Shown: piece by piece, positions 12,426 through 25,819 of the stretch
How positions within the stretch are numbered: the stretch's first letter is position 1
Layout of the letters: the number at the start of each line of letters is the position of its first letter
DNA from: Setaria digitata
Lineage: Eukaryota > Nematoda > Chromadorea > Rhabditida > Setariidae
Length of the DNA stretch: 64,000 nt
NCBI GenBank assembly: GCA_003640385.1
Contig: RCAB01000074.1
Span: 1 to 64,000, forward strand
Direction: 5' to 3'
Made by a program: the position numbers and the translations under genes
The notes under the pieces: model-generated
Database searches by the model: none
What the model was told of the DNA's origin: nothing
The model's input: the letters and a program-made list of their open reading frames with translations, nothing else

Positions 12426-15400
12426 ATGCCTCAAGCTGTTCCCGAAATTTTTGAAGCCAATATTGTTAGTGACGAAATTGCAGCATTTATTGCTCAGAAA
12501 TTTCTAGTATGTGGAGTTTAATCATATGCGCTTTTCCTTAAGATAAAAATTAAATTAACTTCATAATTGGGATTGAGGAAAGACTTTTGCCAAGGAGGTT
12601 GTAATTTTCAGGAGAATACACGGATTGGTATTGTATTATCCGGAAAAACTGCATACTGATCCGCCAAATTCATCATAAATCACCTATATTATATTCGTGT
12701 GGTTTTCGCAGTAGCTGTGTTATTGTGGATGCATGTAGTGCTCCATTTCGAGGTGAGTTATAACAGTTTGTTTGTATTGGTGTTACTTGTATTGAACACG
12801 ACAAAGCTTCATTTCACTTCTCAAAGAAAGTTTAGGACCTTTCAGCTTTCTGGTTTGCGTAGTTTTTGACATGAAATTTGAATCAACAGAAGAATAAATC
12901 GTAACAGTGTGAATTCCTTTTAGACGGGAGCTCGGGAGTTGTAGTGGCAGTAAACGATGAACAAAACGAGGAATATTTTCTGGCATATTATAGCATCAAA
13001 ATGAGCAGAATTGTTAAAAAGATATCAGTGCACAGAAAGGTTTCATCAATTTCCAAGAAACTTAACAAAAGGTTCGAAGGTTTCTGAAATATGAGATGCT
13101 GAGAAAATTGTTTTCAGATCAGTAGAGTTGTGACAGTTCTGGATTCAACGAAAAGGAATGAAATTGAATGCCTGCATGAAAATTTAAGGAACTCATTACA
13201 CCTGATAGCAGTTGGTACCTATAGCGGTGATTGTTATCTGGTACATTTTGGAATCGACTTGCCAAATATAACTGACCCCGAACTGAGAAATCCACCTTTT
13301 TCTAGCAATTTGTGCAGTAAGTTTTTGTTGCAGTCTTGAATTGAAAAATATTTTCTATAAGGCACAAAAACGAATTGTTCTTTTTATCTTCTGAGGAAAA
13401 TACTGAAAAAAAAAATATTTCTAATCGTTAAAGGTCAAAAATATACTCTTGTCAATCATTTTTAAGGAATAGGAGGGCTGAATCTCCGGCAAAATGTTAG
13501 GTATTACAAAAAAAAAAAAAAATCTTAACGTATTCTAAGTGACCAATTAATGTTTTTATCACTTCATCGCAGAACCGTATATTTCTCATGGACGCTTCAA
13601 TTTTATTGCTAATAACGGTGCGATATATCCTGTCAGTGTTGGTAAGTGTATTATGATTTTACAATGCATTTGTTACTGTTTGACGAAGGAGTTAAGGAGT
13701 TGTAAATAAATTGAAAAAAAAGTCACATACTTCGATTAGTATATTTTGAAGTAATGCTAATAAATTAAAAAAAAAGTCATGCTTCGATAAATGCTGACCG
13801 CGGACTTCATACTAAATTTGTGCAGTTGCCCTTGCAATGAATTTTTCTAAATCGCGCCACGAGAGTGGTTACAATAAAATAAACTTACAATGAGTCATCA
13901 ATTAGATAAACTCTCTTTTTTTGACATAACTGTTTATAGCCTACCTTTTTTCTGTTGCAGATGAGATACATGTCACGGCAATAACCTACCTGGAAAGATG
14001 TAAGACAGTTGTTATTGGTTTTTCTTGTGGCGCTTTCATCACCATTAATCTTCATAACGGCAATGAGTAAGTTAATACTATTTTTCCATTAAACATTTGA
14101 TCAACTCCGCAGGCTTTCCACTTGGATTTTTTTAAGTACTCATTCCATTTTTTACTTGTTATTTAACAAATATATTATCACTGCATCAACTGTCCTAGAA
14201 AGCACGTTTTATCCGTTAAACCATCCAGTCTTGTCCATCAACTGGTTGTTCTTCGCTGTTAAATAATAAATTTCTCGGAACTATTTTAAATGATCAAAGA
14301 AGCAGAAAAAAGGGTCTTGAACCGTTTCTTTTTTTTTTTTTTTTTTCAGTTCCTCATATTATTACTCGTCATCTCCAGTTTACAGTTTTTCATGCCAAGA
14401 ACCGATGGATGATCCACGTCCGGTTTTATATCTTTGGGTTGCTTATTCTGAAGGGTATTTCATTTTCAATTCTCACTGTCATCTGAAATAAATGTCAAGT
14501 AGTGACTTAACCACTTTTAATTGGTTTTTAAATGATAAACGTACTGAAGTTTATTCCTATAACTTTCAAAATTACCTACAACACAATTATCAAATATTTC
14601 TCAGGTCGCTTGATAATTCAAAGTCTTCATCGACGAATTTCAGAAAACAGAAAAAGGCGCACGTAATGTTGTTTGTAATTAATTTTCCAAATGATGAAGG
14701 ACAGCCTCCTAATCAGTGGACTTTCGAAGAATTAATAATTATACAATATCTTGTGGTAGGAGAGTTCTATTTCAACTTTTTTTGGTCTTATATATTTTTT
14801 CCGATTTAAGTTTGAGTAGGATTTGACCTCTTTCAAAAGTTTGGTCAGTACTTTTAATCTTCTTTTTATAACGATAAAAGAAAATTTTAGTTTCATTTCT
14901 ACTTGAACTTCGTAAACTTATGATGCGATTTTACAGTGGCGTCCTGAAAATTGCGCTGAGTGGCTTTCCTTTCGAACTATTGTATCACCTCCATCTAGGG
15001 AACACACCACAAGAAGTATTTCAGAAAGGTAATATACCAGTTAATGGTCGATCTACAGTTAGTCGCTTAGCTTCATTCAAGACACCATAAGGAAAAAAGC
15101 CAGCGGAGAACGGAGAGTCTCAGATTTTTAATTTTTTTTTCTAAAAAATATCGAAATTATATTTGTTCTTTTAATTTTATATAATATCTTGTAGCAAGAC
15201 GTTTCTTTTTAAGTTGTACAGTGTTATTTCTTTCGATTTAGACTTGAATGGAGTTTGAGATTTTTCAAAGGTTTGGTCAGTATCTATATATTCTCTATAA
15301 AACCGAAAGTGGAATTCGATTTTTTTTTTTAAAATATATTCTTACTTTTACCAACTAAACTGATTTTTTTCCCAAAATTGATGGAAATAGTTACAGACAG

Positions 15401-18400
15401 CTGAGTACCGAGGAATCATTTTTCCGTACAGTTGTGACTGATACTTCTCGTTTGCTGATGACTTGGAAAACTCCTAACAATGCTGTGGAGGTATTAATTA
15501 CTTAAATTTAATAGGTTAACGTAGATTGAATCAGATGCGATCCTTTTTTCCTTCTTTCTATTCAGCATATTTCGAATCTATATGTGACATGTGCTTGAAA
15601 CATTGTTGAATTTTTTTGGCTCCATCTGTATTTATATAAAGCTTGTTAGTTAATAAATTTTAAATGACAGTGTAAACGATAACTTCAGTTAACTCATTTA
15701 TCCAATTAGAATGTAATTTTTCAGGGTGCTCTTTTCGACTTGAACGCCTTTTATTATAAACGCTTGCCTCGACTCGTAACGTTTACTGAGTCATTTCTCA
15801 AACTTAACCCTTTCGTGTCTGTTTTTACATTACCGACTGTCAGTGATCAAGAGATCTGTTATGTAAGTTCTCCAGATTTTACTACATACCTGTCATCGTC
15901 CTTATATTGTTATCATTCAGTTTACTGGACATTTCATTGCGTTGAGAATTAATAAAAATGAATTGAAATATTGTGTCAGGGAGCTTCATATTAAAACAAT
16001 TTTTTAAAGGATTATTTGATAAATTATTCTGGTGTTTGGCAGCACCAAAGTCCATATAGTGAAACAAACGATTTTTTTATATTTGCACCATCACATTCAT
16101 TCGAAATTATCACATTTGATGGGAATCGCGAATTTACTATATTCGTGCCATCCATACAAAAAATTGTAAGTTTTCCGAGTTTCAGTTTTTTGATTGTCAG
16201 CGTTTCAATCATCATTTCACCCTTTATACAAACACATATTAGCTTCAAAGCCGACTGTTAGATAAAAAGTATAAGCTTCAGCTAAAAAGGCGTATTTTTT
16301 AAAGTTTACTTTTAAAACTGTTAGTTATTGAGCATGGTTTTTCTATTGAAGTCTAGGATTAATCATTGCTGGAACAATACCAACAGCACTATACTCTTTT
16401 TATTATAGGTGTTAAAGTGGCTGGATGGAAATTTCGAAGATGCAATTGGACTAAAATCTGATCTTGCATGCGCATATTTAAGTGCAGTTGGCCTTGCAAA
16501 ACCATCAGCTGATATTTCTGAAAATAGTCAGGCATCAGTAGTGCCGTTAGAAAATGTATTTTTTTTTTATTTAATTTGAAAAAAACGTAGCTTGAATTTT
16601 GGATTGATTTTTCTAGTAATGCATATGAGTCAAAATTAAAGGGTTAGGGATTCGGAAGTTTGCTTAATTGCTAAATCAAGAGTTGATTACATGTTTAGCA
16701 TATTTAACACGCCCCGCAAACTAGGTAAATGTATCATCAGGAATCAGTAGTCATCTCATCGCTACTATTTAATGGTGAAGCCAATGATACGCTCAAAAAA
16801 CATATTATTATTTGTTCAAACTATAATACCATTCATCAAATTGCTTCACTCATATGGAAAGAAGTTGTTAATGCAAAGCAAAAATTCGATGAACTTTGTA
16901 AGTTTTTACAGCATTGATTTAAAATATTCAGTGTATTACTGTAAACCTTGGTAGAATATCAACAAATATTACTCTGGGTAGCATGGGTGACCTGTAAAAA
17001 CATAAAAATTTCATATGCTTAAATAAAATTTAAAATATCTGCACAGAATAAGAGTGAATTCGTATTACGAGGTGTGGTCGAGGAAAATGTTTTGATTCTG
17101 TATTTTATGCAAGCAGAAGTACCTTGAATTCTGTTTGTAGCGACAAATTAGCATCAGGAGGCGAAGTAAACTGATATATATATATAATGAAGGAAATGGT
17201 AGTATATCTTGATTGAAAATATATCCGAAATTAGGGACAAGATCAAAATTTAAAGATGCGAAAAAAAGGAGAGAGGAGCAAAGGGTTTCAAAAAAAAAAA
17301 AAAAAAATTGCAACAAAAGCATACTTTCTCTGTCAACTACTGTAAAAGATAACAGTAAACATAAAAAGAATCAGTTCAGACTAACTAAAAAGGGATAGGT
17401 CACATAAATGCTAGTGTCTGCTTTGTCTCTTTTTCTGAACATTGCACTATTTGATTTTATAATTTCCAGCAGAACCATGGTTTGATCGTGTTCCGCGGGC
17501 GTTATCAGCCGCAGGTATGTGCTGGTTGCGAAACAGTGCAGCAGTCTTTCACTGTGCTGCTGAACTGTTTGCTGAAATTTCAAAAAGAGTACCATCAGGT
17601 TTATTGACTTCCTTCTTTTTAGTATTTCCTGCTGCATCTATTAGAATAATGTATTATTATAGTGTTGATTTTCGGCAGAGCCATAAAATCTGCCTTTGAC
17701 TGAAGAGTTATCTTTTCATTAATGTGTTTGTCGATTTTTCTCATTTATAAAAGAGAGTTCATCCTTTAGGCGAAACAGTTTTCATTAGTTGTTGGAGTGG
17801 AATGTGGAAGATTGTTGATAGTGAAGTTGGATATTAAGGACTTTTTTTTTTTGCAGAAAGGGTTGCAGAAGCAACGACTGCAAATTATAATATGATGGCA
17901 TCTATGAATCTGGTATTCTACACAAATATCGTGTTTCTTTTCCATCGTGGAGGATTGCTTCCTTTAAAAAATTACACAGCTCTTAATGCTCGTATGAAAG
18001 CGAGACTGGATGAGCGTAAAAAACGTTTACTTCCTGGGTGAGTTCAGATTTAGAAATCTTTTATCTGACTGCGATTTTGCATTTTTTTTTTCTTTTTTAT
18101 TATTATTTTTTTCGTTAGCGTAGAGAGACACTGCGTTTCATTAACTAGCGCGTATCTCAAGCGGTCTCTAAAGCAGTGAGCTGATGAAAAGGAAGGATTT
18201 CACCAGTCTCTTAGTCATTCTTGCACCATCTATCACCTTTGTTCTTGCTTCTTTATTCTATTATAACATGGTCTTTTTCTTTCCAGCAGTAAGTTGTATA
18301 TCATTAATTTATTGGAAGAGATGCAGAGTGTTTGTCCTAACGAATTTTTCTGGTATGGTCGAACTGCTGAAGAATGGTATCCACCGAATTCAATTGGGGT

Positions 18401-21400
18401 AAGTTTTAGTAACATCTGGGAAATTTACCTATATCCATTTTGGTTTTTTGGTAAATTAATGCACTACATCTCTAAATAGAAAAAAGAAAGAGGTTATATT
18501 TATCAACGTACATTATTTCAACTAGTCTTCTGTTTAATGAAAAGTGATGGTTCTTCCGTAGAATAGTGCAAATCATTTTGAGCTTAGTTTTTGTGTTATT
18601 TCTGATATTTTCCCGGTGTACTTCACCATGGCTAAGGTAAGATAATGATAAGTAAAGTCTAATGATGACTGACATTCTTGAATTGTTAGTCTTCTCTGCA
18701 GGCCCTAATGAAGAATCAAATTTCCCTGTAGTTCAGTCATTTTTACTTCTAGACTCTACTTTCGGTTACGCTTGCGATGAAAATCACTGAAACATCAAAA
18801 TACAAACTTATTGGATATTTCCTACTTGATTATGACGATCTTATGAGGAAGGTTTGTAATTTTTTATCATTGCTTTAACTGAAAACTTATTTAAATGGAA
18901 TAAGCAAAACAAAAATATCCTAACCAGAAATCCTGAAATTTTGTTCATCATTTCATTCCGATGTAGGCCAATATTCATTTCTTCCATATTACTGAATTTC
19001 AGGAGCCAAAAGTTTTCGACCGTTTTAAATGGCGTTTTCCATATAAGGACCAAGCTATTTGTAACCATATAGAATCAAATTGGAGAAGCGATTGTGGATT
19101 AGAGGTATCGCATGACAGTTACTGTTAACAGCTGCTCTCATAAAAACGCTTTAACTATGTTCCATAAGTGTATGAAGTTGCAAAATTTGAACACTTTAAA
19201 AGGTAGATAACTTCACATAATCTCAGCAGTCATTGGTTACTGCTTACATCATTATCAGTAGTGGTACGTTTAAGTCGTTCTACATGTTCTGAAAATCTGT
19301 TAGCTTGCCATCAAAATTTATCAGTTTTGCTAACAGTACGACTGAAGATCCTAAAAAAAATCGTTTTTTTGTTAGTAATGGTTGGATATTTATCTACTGT
19401 ACCAAATCGAATTTCAGTTTTCTAAATGTCCGATTTATTTTCATAGAAAAGATATTTTTCTACCGAAAAGTGCTAAGTGATAGTTTATTACTTAGGAAGC
19501 GCTTATCAAGCGTGGAAGAGTTACGATTACTGATGCAAAAGCGGAGGAATATGTTTGTGAGGCTGAAAGACTTATGAAACGTTTGCTTCTAGACAAGAAA
19601 GAAATTGAATTTATTAAAGGTAATAGAGTGCCTCGCGGTATTGTCTAGTAAATATGTTGACGTCAGTATGAAATGCTAATAATCTTTTATTAATGTTTAA
19701 TTATTTTTTTACTTTGTAACCAATTTTTCTGTTTATGCATTGCACTGATTAATTTTTTTTTAGAAAGTTTGTTGAAAAGGCCGAATGGAATTCGTGAATG
19801 GAATCGTTTTTGTCTAAGGCGTAAGATGTTTGCTCGTCTTTTACCGGCAAGTTTTTAATTATGTATCTGTTTTATTGTTTTTGATTATTGATGCTGTAGA
19901 CATGAGAAAAAACGTTAAAGTGTCCCACTGATTATAGAAAACTTTTCGTTATAATTCTTAATTATTTTCTGAGGTCAGAAACAGAACGAAGGAGAGCATA
20001 TTTCAGGATAATGTTATTTACTTTCAGCCAGAAAAACCGAAAAATGGTATCTTAATAGATCGCTGTGATCGCTGGACTGCAAAGATTTTGGAAGACTTTC
20101 CAGTAATCCAGATAGATGCTTCATTTCCGCAAGGTATTTTTCCCACTGCACAAAGTTCAGATACAAAACGTATTTTTAATTCAAAACATCGGATAAATGG
20201 AATTTTTAAAAGTTCGTTTTTTTTTCTAGCTGGTGGTGAGAAGATGAGAAATATACCATCCAAACAGTGTTCAGCTGCACATCCATTCCTCTCACCGTGT
20301 GTAAGGTTAGTTTTCTATGCAGATTAATTATGCAAATTAATTGCTCACAGAGGGGTTATTTATCAGTACTTATTTCGTTGTTGTATAAAAAAAAAACACT
20401 AAGTTTGGCAATACTTGAATTGCACTCATTATTTTTTGGCAGTATGAAAGTGAGGAAAAAAGACTAATTATTCCAAAAATCGTTTTTAGTAATTTTTCTG
20501 GAAAAATTATTTGTGGCTTTTTGAATCTAGTTTCCTTGTATTGCATTCGGATCCTTCCTTACTTTATAAGAGATTTATTTTTTAAGGTCATATGACAGAC
20601 ATGAAATATTTGAGACTCCGCGGCGCCTGCATGAGGTCTGCAAATCATCTGGATTAAAAGAAGCTCCGGAGGCATCTAAATGTCCGATGAGTCCCGTGTA
20701 CGATAGGCGTATTTCAAATTACGAAAGGTTATTTCTTAAATTTTCAAAGGGTCGTAGTTTCATAAATCATTCCAATTTTATGCTTCTTTCTAAAATTTTT
20801 TAAAAAACATAAATTTGTTCCAGAATTTTACCTAAAGAGGATCTTGAAAATGTTCACCGTTTGTTGCAAACTCCTACACCACGACATCATTATGTATTTG
20901 GAATAACAGGAGAAGATTCATTTAGTTCAGTAAGAACCGATCATTTTGCTCCAGTTCCAATCCCAACATCAATTTTGAAAACCCGAAAAGGGCGGCAAGA
21001 TGAAGCTGATGGTATTATCCTTTTGCTACAATTAAAATTTCACTGCTGTGTATTGTTTGAAATAACTTTTCTTTTTGAACACAGAATATTTCTAGGTTCT
21101 CTACATTTTTAAATGATTTTTCGTTAACTTGATTTTTCCAAGTTTCAGTAACAGAATCGCAATTCAAAAGCCTTCGCTTCGATCTTTCAAACTCAAATAT
21201 ATCTTGTTACGAGAGGTATAATATTTTTTCCGACCCATCTAATTAGATCAAGATTTTCTGGAATGATATTAAAAAATACGTACAGATGTGTAGTAATTCC
21301 ATTTATTTTTATTTTCAGCAACACTTCAAATTCCAGCCAAGTGAAAGAACAAAAATATGGAAGTAACCTTCGCGAAATTAATCTTGGCAACACTTTAGAT

Positions 21401-24400
21401 GTTTTAAATCCGGTATTATATTAAAATTTATACTTGTTCGTTTTCTTTTAATGAAATGTTTGCTATATCTGACATTACATTATAAATCATAAAAGTCAAT
21501 GTTTTTTCGTGAACGAGATATGAAGGATGTCTTAAAAAGGTTTTACAATCAAAAATTCCTTTTTTTTTTCAGGAATTCTTAACACTTGCGGAAATGAAAA
21601 ACGAAATTTTCTCAGAAAGAAATTTGGAGTTGGAAACTGAGTTGGAAAATTTAATGAGTAGGGAAGAAAAAAGTGGATCTACTGAAGCTTTTAATCAAGA
21701 AAGTCAACACGTGATAATGATTGAGGAACAAAGTGATTCGGATATTACAGAAGATCAGGAAAGGCGAGCTGATGTGCCTGAAAAAGTCCTGCAATACTCT
21801 TTTGAAGAACAAGAGGAGCTAGAAAATCTACCGACTATAGTTGAGTCGTCGGATGTGAAAAATGAAAACTCCACTGCTTTTAGTTTTGCAGCTCCAGTAC
21901 CGATAAGTGACGAAGAACAGGAAGATCCTGAGATTTTTTTGAATGTGGGATCTAAAGATAACAGTCATGTTGTGTGCAACGAAAAAGGAACTGATCAGAA
22001 AATTCAAGATGCTAAGGATATGGCTGATGAGATTCCAGTAACTAACTCCAAATTGCCCAGACATGACAGTACTTCTGATGTTAATGTCTTATCAAGGGCA
22101 CTCAGACAACGATCAAATTCTTTAATTGATGAAGCACTCATTGAATTAGAGCATGTCAATTCGGATGTACAAGATTCGTCACAGAAGGAAGTGTCATATG
22201 AACAGGAGGATGAAACTGATCCAACATCTACCGAAATCGAAAAAGCTTTAGTTGCTTATTCTAAAATGAAGGGATTGAGTAAATGCAAAAGACTTCACAA
22301 GGGAGAAGGTAACTTTTGAATTCGTAGTGAAATGTGAATGGTTTTTTTACAGGTGAATTATTAGTTTTTTTGAGTGATTTTTTTTCTCTATTTTTTCTTA
22401 TACTTTTTTCTGCAGGTAAATTTCAGAACATTTTATCATCACATTTTACAAATTTTAATTTCAAATGAAAAGCCCAGAAACTTGAGTATCCATGTTCAAA
22501 TTCAAACTAATGGTTGTTTTCAAACTAAACTACCTGATTTCGAATTTCAGAACATTAGATTGAAAATTCCCTTGTCTATAAAGTGATTTATTTCCACATA
22601 AAGTGATGACTCACGGTAGAATATCATTCCATCCATTTGCAATTATTAGCGTATTCAGTTATCCAATCATAGATAGAAGGCCATATTCAGAAATAAGAAA
22701 GTCACCTCGTCGACATTGTGTTAATGGTGCGAGTTCTATCAAGAATGATGAAATAACATCAGAACGTTCGGCTACAGGTAATACTTCTGGTTCCATTAAG
22801 CAAAAAAAAAATTAAGTTTCTTAATATTTTCTTTCTCTTCGATTAGTACAGAGGTCATTTTCAGTATTTGACGAAACTGGATTTTCAGAATTTTGGAGAA
22901 ATTGCACACTGTATGATGATTCTTTACTAAAAATCTTAAATGTTTAGAGTTACCTAATGATGACAGTGAAAGTAAAAGGAGCGAAATAAAGTCGCCAAAG
23001 TTGTTCGCATCAGGTACTACACCTTGCCATCAATTTAAAGTTTTCGGGGGACAATATAGTTTTACTACCTCATGAATTCATGATTCAGCTAAATGCTGAT
23101 CGGATTTGGCAGTTCACATATTTGTATTTAATTTAAGAAACTCTTGTTTATCTTTCCTCCTGTTAGCAGTTTCCGGAGAAAAAAAGTTCATCTTATTCCT
23201 TTTTCTATCATTTTATTTTTTCGAGTTCTTTGATTTCTCCTCATAGTTGAATATATTTCGAATTTTTCTAACCAGTGAATAGTAGAAATTTCCACAGTTG
23301 ATGTGGAAATGCTTCCACTCTTTTGAATTACATTCCGAGCCAAACATTAGAATACGCGGTACATCCAATGACTAATAAACTGTAATTATTATTATTTTTT
23401 TTTTCAACCTCTTATTTCAGATGCTGAAGTCGGGTCTTCTAAGCTTCAAAGAGGACACAGGTTCAAGCATGAAGGTACAATGTATTTGTTCTTTCGGTCC
23501 GTGGTATAATAGTTTTGTGGAAGGGGTTAATTTTGAGGAAATTTTTCAATCGGAAATCGAGGTTGAATTGCTGTTTCTAATTTTAACATTAGTATTCGAA
23601 ACTTGGTAAGAAGGTGAAGTCTTCTAACATTAATTTTTCGGGATCTTGAAATAAGAGTACAAGTACTCTTTTGCGGGAGGTTTATCTGGAAGGTGAATGG
23701 TAGTATATTTCTGCATTTAATTAGTGAAGTTTTTTAGATCCTGACAATGATAGAGAAAGAGTTCGAACCTATTCTACCGATTCGTTTCAGTCGAGTCCTG
23801 GTATCTGTACTAAACTCTTGCTCTTCATGATTATTGATAACTTGAAAATTTGGGAGATGTTAATGTCAGCTTTATATTTAAACCAAATAGCATAACATCG
23901 AGTTATTAGATTTTATCGATTTATTAGAAAACAGGTATAAATAACAGTGAATCCATTTCAGACAGTGAAATGTCTACTTTATCTCATCGAATGCTTACTC
24001 GTTCTGCAGCCAGAGGTATTACGACCGATCTACTGAAACCTTATACAAAAAATAAATAATTTATTTTTATAATTATGAAGTAATTTCTTAATTTTAGCAG
24101 CTAAATTGGCATCACTATCACCGGAAATTAAGGTGACATCAAGAAGACGTCTGGATAGTGAAGCAAGTTCGCCACATAGTCGAGAAACAACACCAAGACA
24201 TTCAACACGAGTCATAGTTTCGGGTGGAAGTTCATCGAACAAAAACATTTCGACACGAAAGAGACGTCCAAGGAGTGGAACAGGTTCGCCACATAGTCGA
24301 GAATCAACACCAAAACGCGCAGTTCGAACTTCACATAAAAATTCGCCCAAGAATGATAGAAAGCGGAAAAAACGTTTAGCAAGTGAGTCGAGTTCGGTAC

Positions 24401-25819
24401 ACAGCTGGGAAACTGCACCAAGCCGATCAACTCAATCTATTTCATCAGTCAAAAGTGAGTTGTGGCAAGATTTCTACTTCATATGACTTTGTAATATGAA
24501 ATTAGGAGATATCTCGATTTTAACTTGTCGAATGGCAGATGACACTATATATTCCGAAATGCATTTTCTTCTTCAACTTTTTCAGCTTTTCCGACAGGCA
24601 AATCTCCTCGTCGCAGGCGAGCACATTCAGAACAAACTGAAGGTTATTTTTAACTACATGCTTCTAGCAGTGAAATATAAATAAATTCTATATCAAGTAT
24701 CAAAAGTGATTAATTTTGTAATCCGTGAACTCTGCTTAATTTGATACTTACTCGGCAAAAAAAATTATCATTTTTAGCTGACAGCGTAATTGTAGCTGTA
24801 ACTCCAAAAACTTCACCAATTCGACGAAGGCGAGCTGCCTCAGAAGATTTCCAATGTACTTCTGTTTCTCTTTTTTTTTGTACTGATTATTTTTTTCTTC
24901 TGTTCTAGATCGTTCTTTGTGAATCCTAAATCATTTTTGAGGAAAAATTTTATATATCGACTGAATCAGGCTTTCATAATGCTTCATTATTTTTGCTTTC
25001 ATAGTGCTCCATAATCTTATTATTTTTTTTAAGTAAACGAAGCTTCAGCTACATTACATCCTATGCTAACGCGGTCAGCCAGAAAAGGTGAGAGTATCAG
25101 TGCAGTAGGAATTTACTTTAATTTCTGCGTTCCATACTTTTACTAGTGGCTTAATTTGTATTGATTTTAATAGACGTTGTTTCTTACTAACTATTTATTT
25201 TTAAATCATTTACTGTGATTTCTATGAATTATATTGTCGTTGAAGCTTTGTTCTTTCCAGCAAAGAGCGAAAGTGGATCACCTTATAAGCAACGAACTTC
25301 GTCTATTTTTGAACCAAAGTTAGCGAAAATCGATGGTTTGTCTCATACATAAATTATGTTTTCTTCGTTCTATTTTCTATTTAACAGATGGTAAATCCGA
25401 AAGTAATAGGACAGTAATTTGTGAGTCGGTTTAATTATATGTTGTACTTCTTAGCTTTATTCATTTTTAATTTGCTGCAGCTTATCAGTAACTCGTTTTA
25501 ACTTTCACTTTCGGCCTCACTTTATTTTCTTTTTTGAGTCTGCTATTTAGTATTTAGTGTGCTTATTTACCATTTAATTTTTCTTTCAGAAATACCAAAA
25601 AAAAGTTCTTTACGAGTCGGACGAAAGTAAGTTTTTTATTGCATGATTTGTTGTTAAAGTCGTGTGTTGAATGTTTTCTTTTTTGTAACAGAGTTTTTGT
25701 GTGTAATACAATGCTTCTTTGTTTCAGAGTAGTTAGAACTATTTTTTAAATCTTTTTTTTTTTTCATTGATTATTCGTCACTGCAACTGTTACTTTGATG
25801 TGGGATGTCTTTTAGGTGA
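12426..25819 (+). CDS. mel-28: MEL-28/ELYS nuclear pore-chromatin linker
   Basis: ELYS/MEL-28 binds chromatin and recruits the Nup107-160 scaffold when pores reassemble after mitosis; in worms it is also at kinetochores. About 40 exons give roughly 1,700 aa, close to the C. elegans protein. Exons to about 17 kb encode the beta-propeller: GTYSGDCYLVHFGIDLP, VVIGFSCGAFITINLHNG, SPVYSFSCQEPMDDPR and GALFDLNAFYYKRLP follow human ELYS in order. Exons 17472-20.3 kb encode the helical domain (FLFHRGGLLPL, KYKLIGYFLLDY, REWNRFCLRR). Then come LLQTPTPRHH and PTSILKTRKG, a 245-residue acidic exon at 21573-22308, and a basic Ser/Pro tail. The tail has SPRRRRAHSE and TRKRRPRSG patches, which resemble DNA-binding basic motifs, but I saw no exact RGRP AT-hook core. 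The start is chosen on similarity of PEIFEANIVSDEI to the ELYS N-terminus. The second exon (12593-12752) is ambiguous. The last exon, ending SSLRVGRK, reaches TGA at 25817. Confidence 0.88.
13704..13788. repeat. Short imperfect tandem repeat in a mel-28 intron
   Basis: Two copies of a unit starting AATAAATT, then an A run, AGTCA and CTTCGAT lie about 54 bases apart in the intron after the exon ending at 13641. They differ by small changes. Confidence 0.5.
14803..15310. repeat. Related segments in two successive mel-28 introns
   Basis: The segment at about 14803-14880 and the one at about 15234-15310 both run from GATTTA through TTTCAAA to a shared GTTTGGTCAGTA and then a T-rich stretch ending in AAAG. 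They lie on either side of the exon at 14937-15028, so one intron segment may have been copied into the next intron. Confidence 0.4.
24166..24424 (+). repeat. Three SPHSRETTPR-type repeats in the MEL-28 tail
   Basis: One mel-28 tail exon encodes three imperfect copies of a Ser/Pro-rich motif: SSPHSRETTPR from 24166, GSPHSRESTPKR from 24283 and SSVHSWETAPSR from 24391, spaced 117 and 108 bases apart. The first two DNA copies are nearly identical over about 30 bases. Each of the first two carries SP and TP pairs, the minimal CDK phosphorylation target. Confidence 0.75.

Noticed and set aside
24030..24350. Minus-strand frame of 106 codons
   Set aside because: Antisense shadow of the mel-28 repeat exon; its own repeat simply mirrors the plus-strand one.
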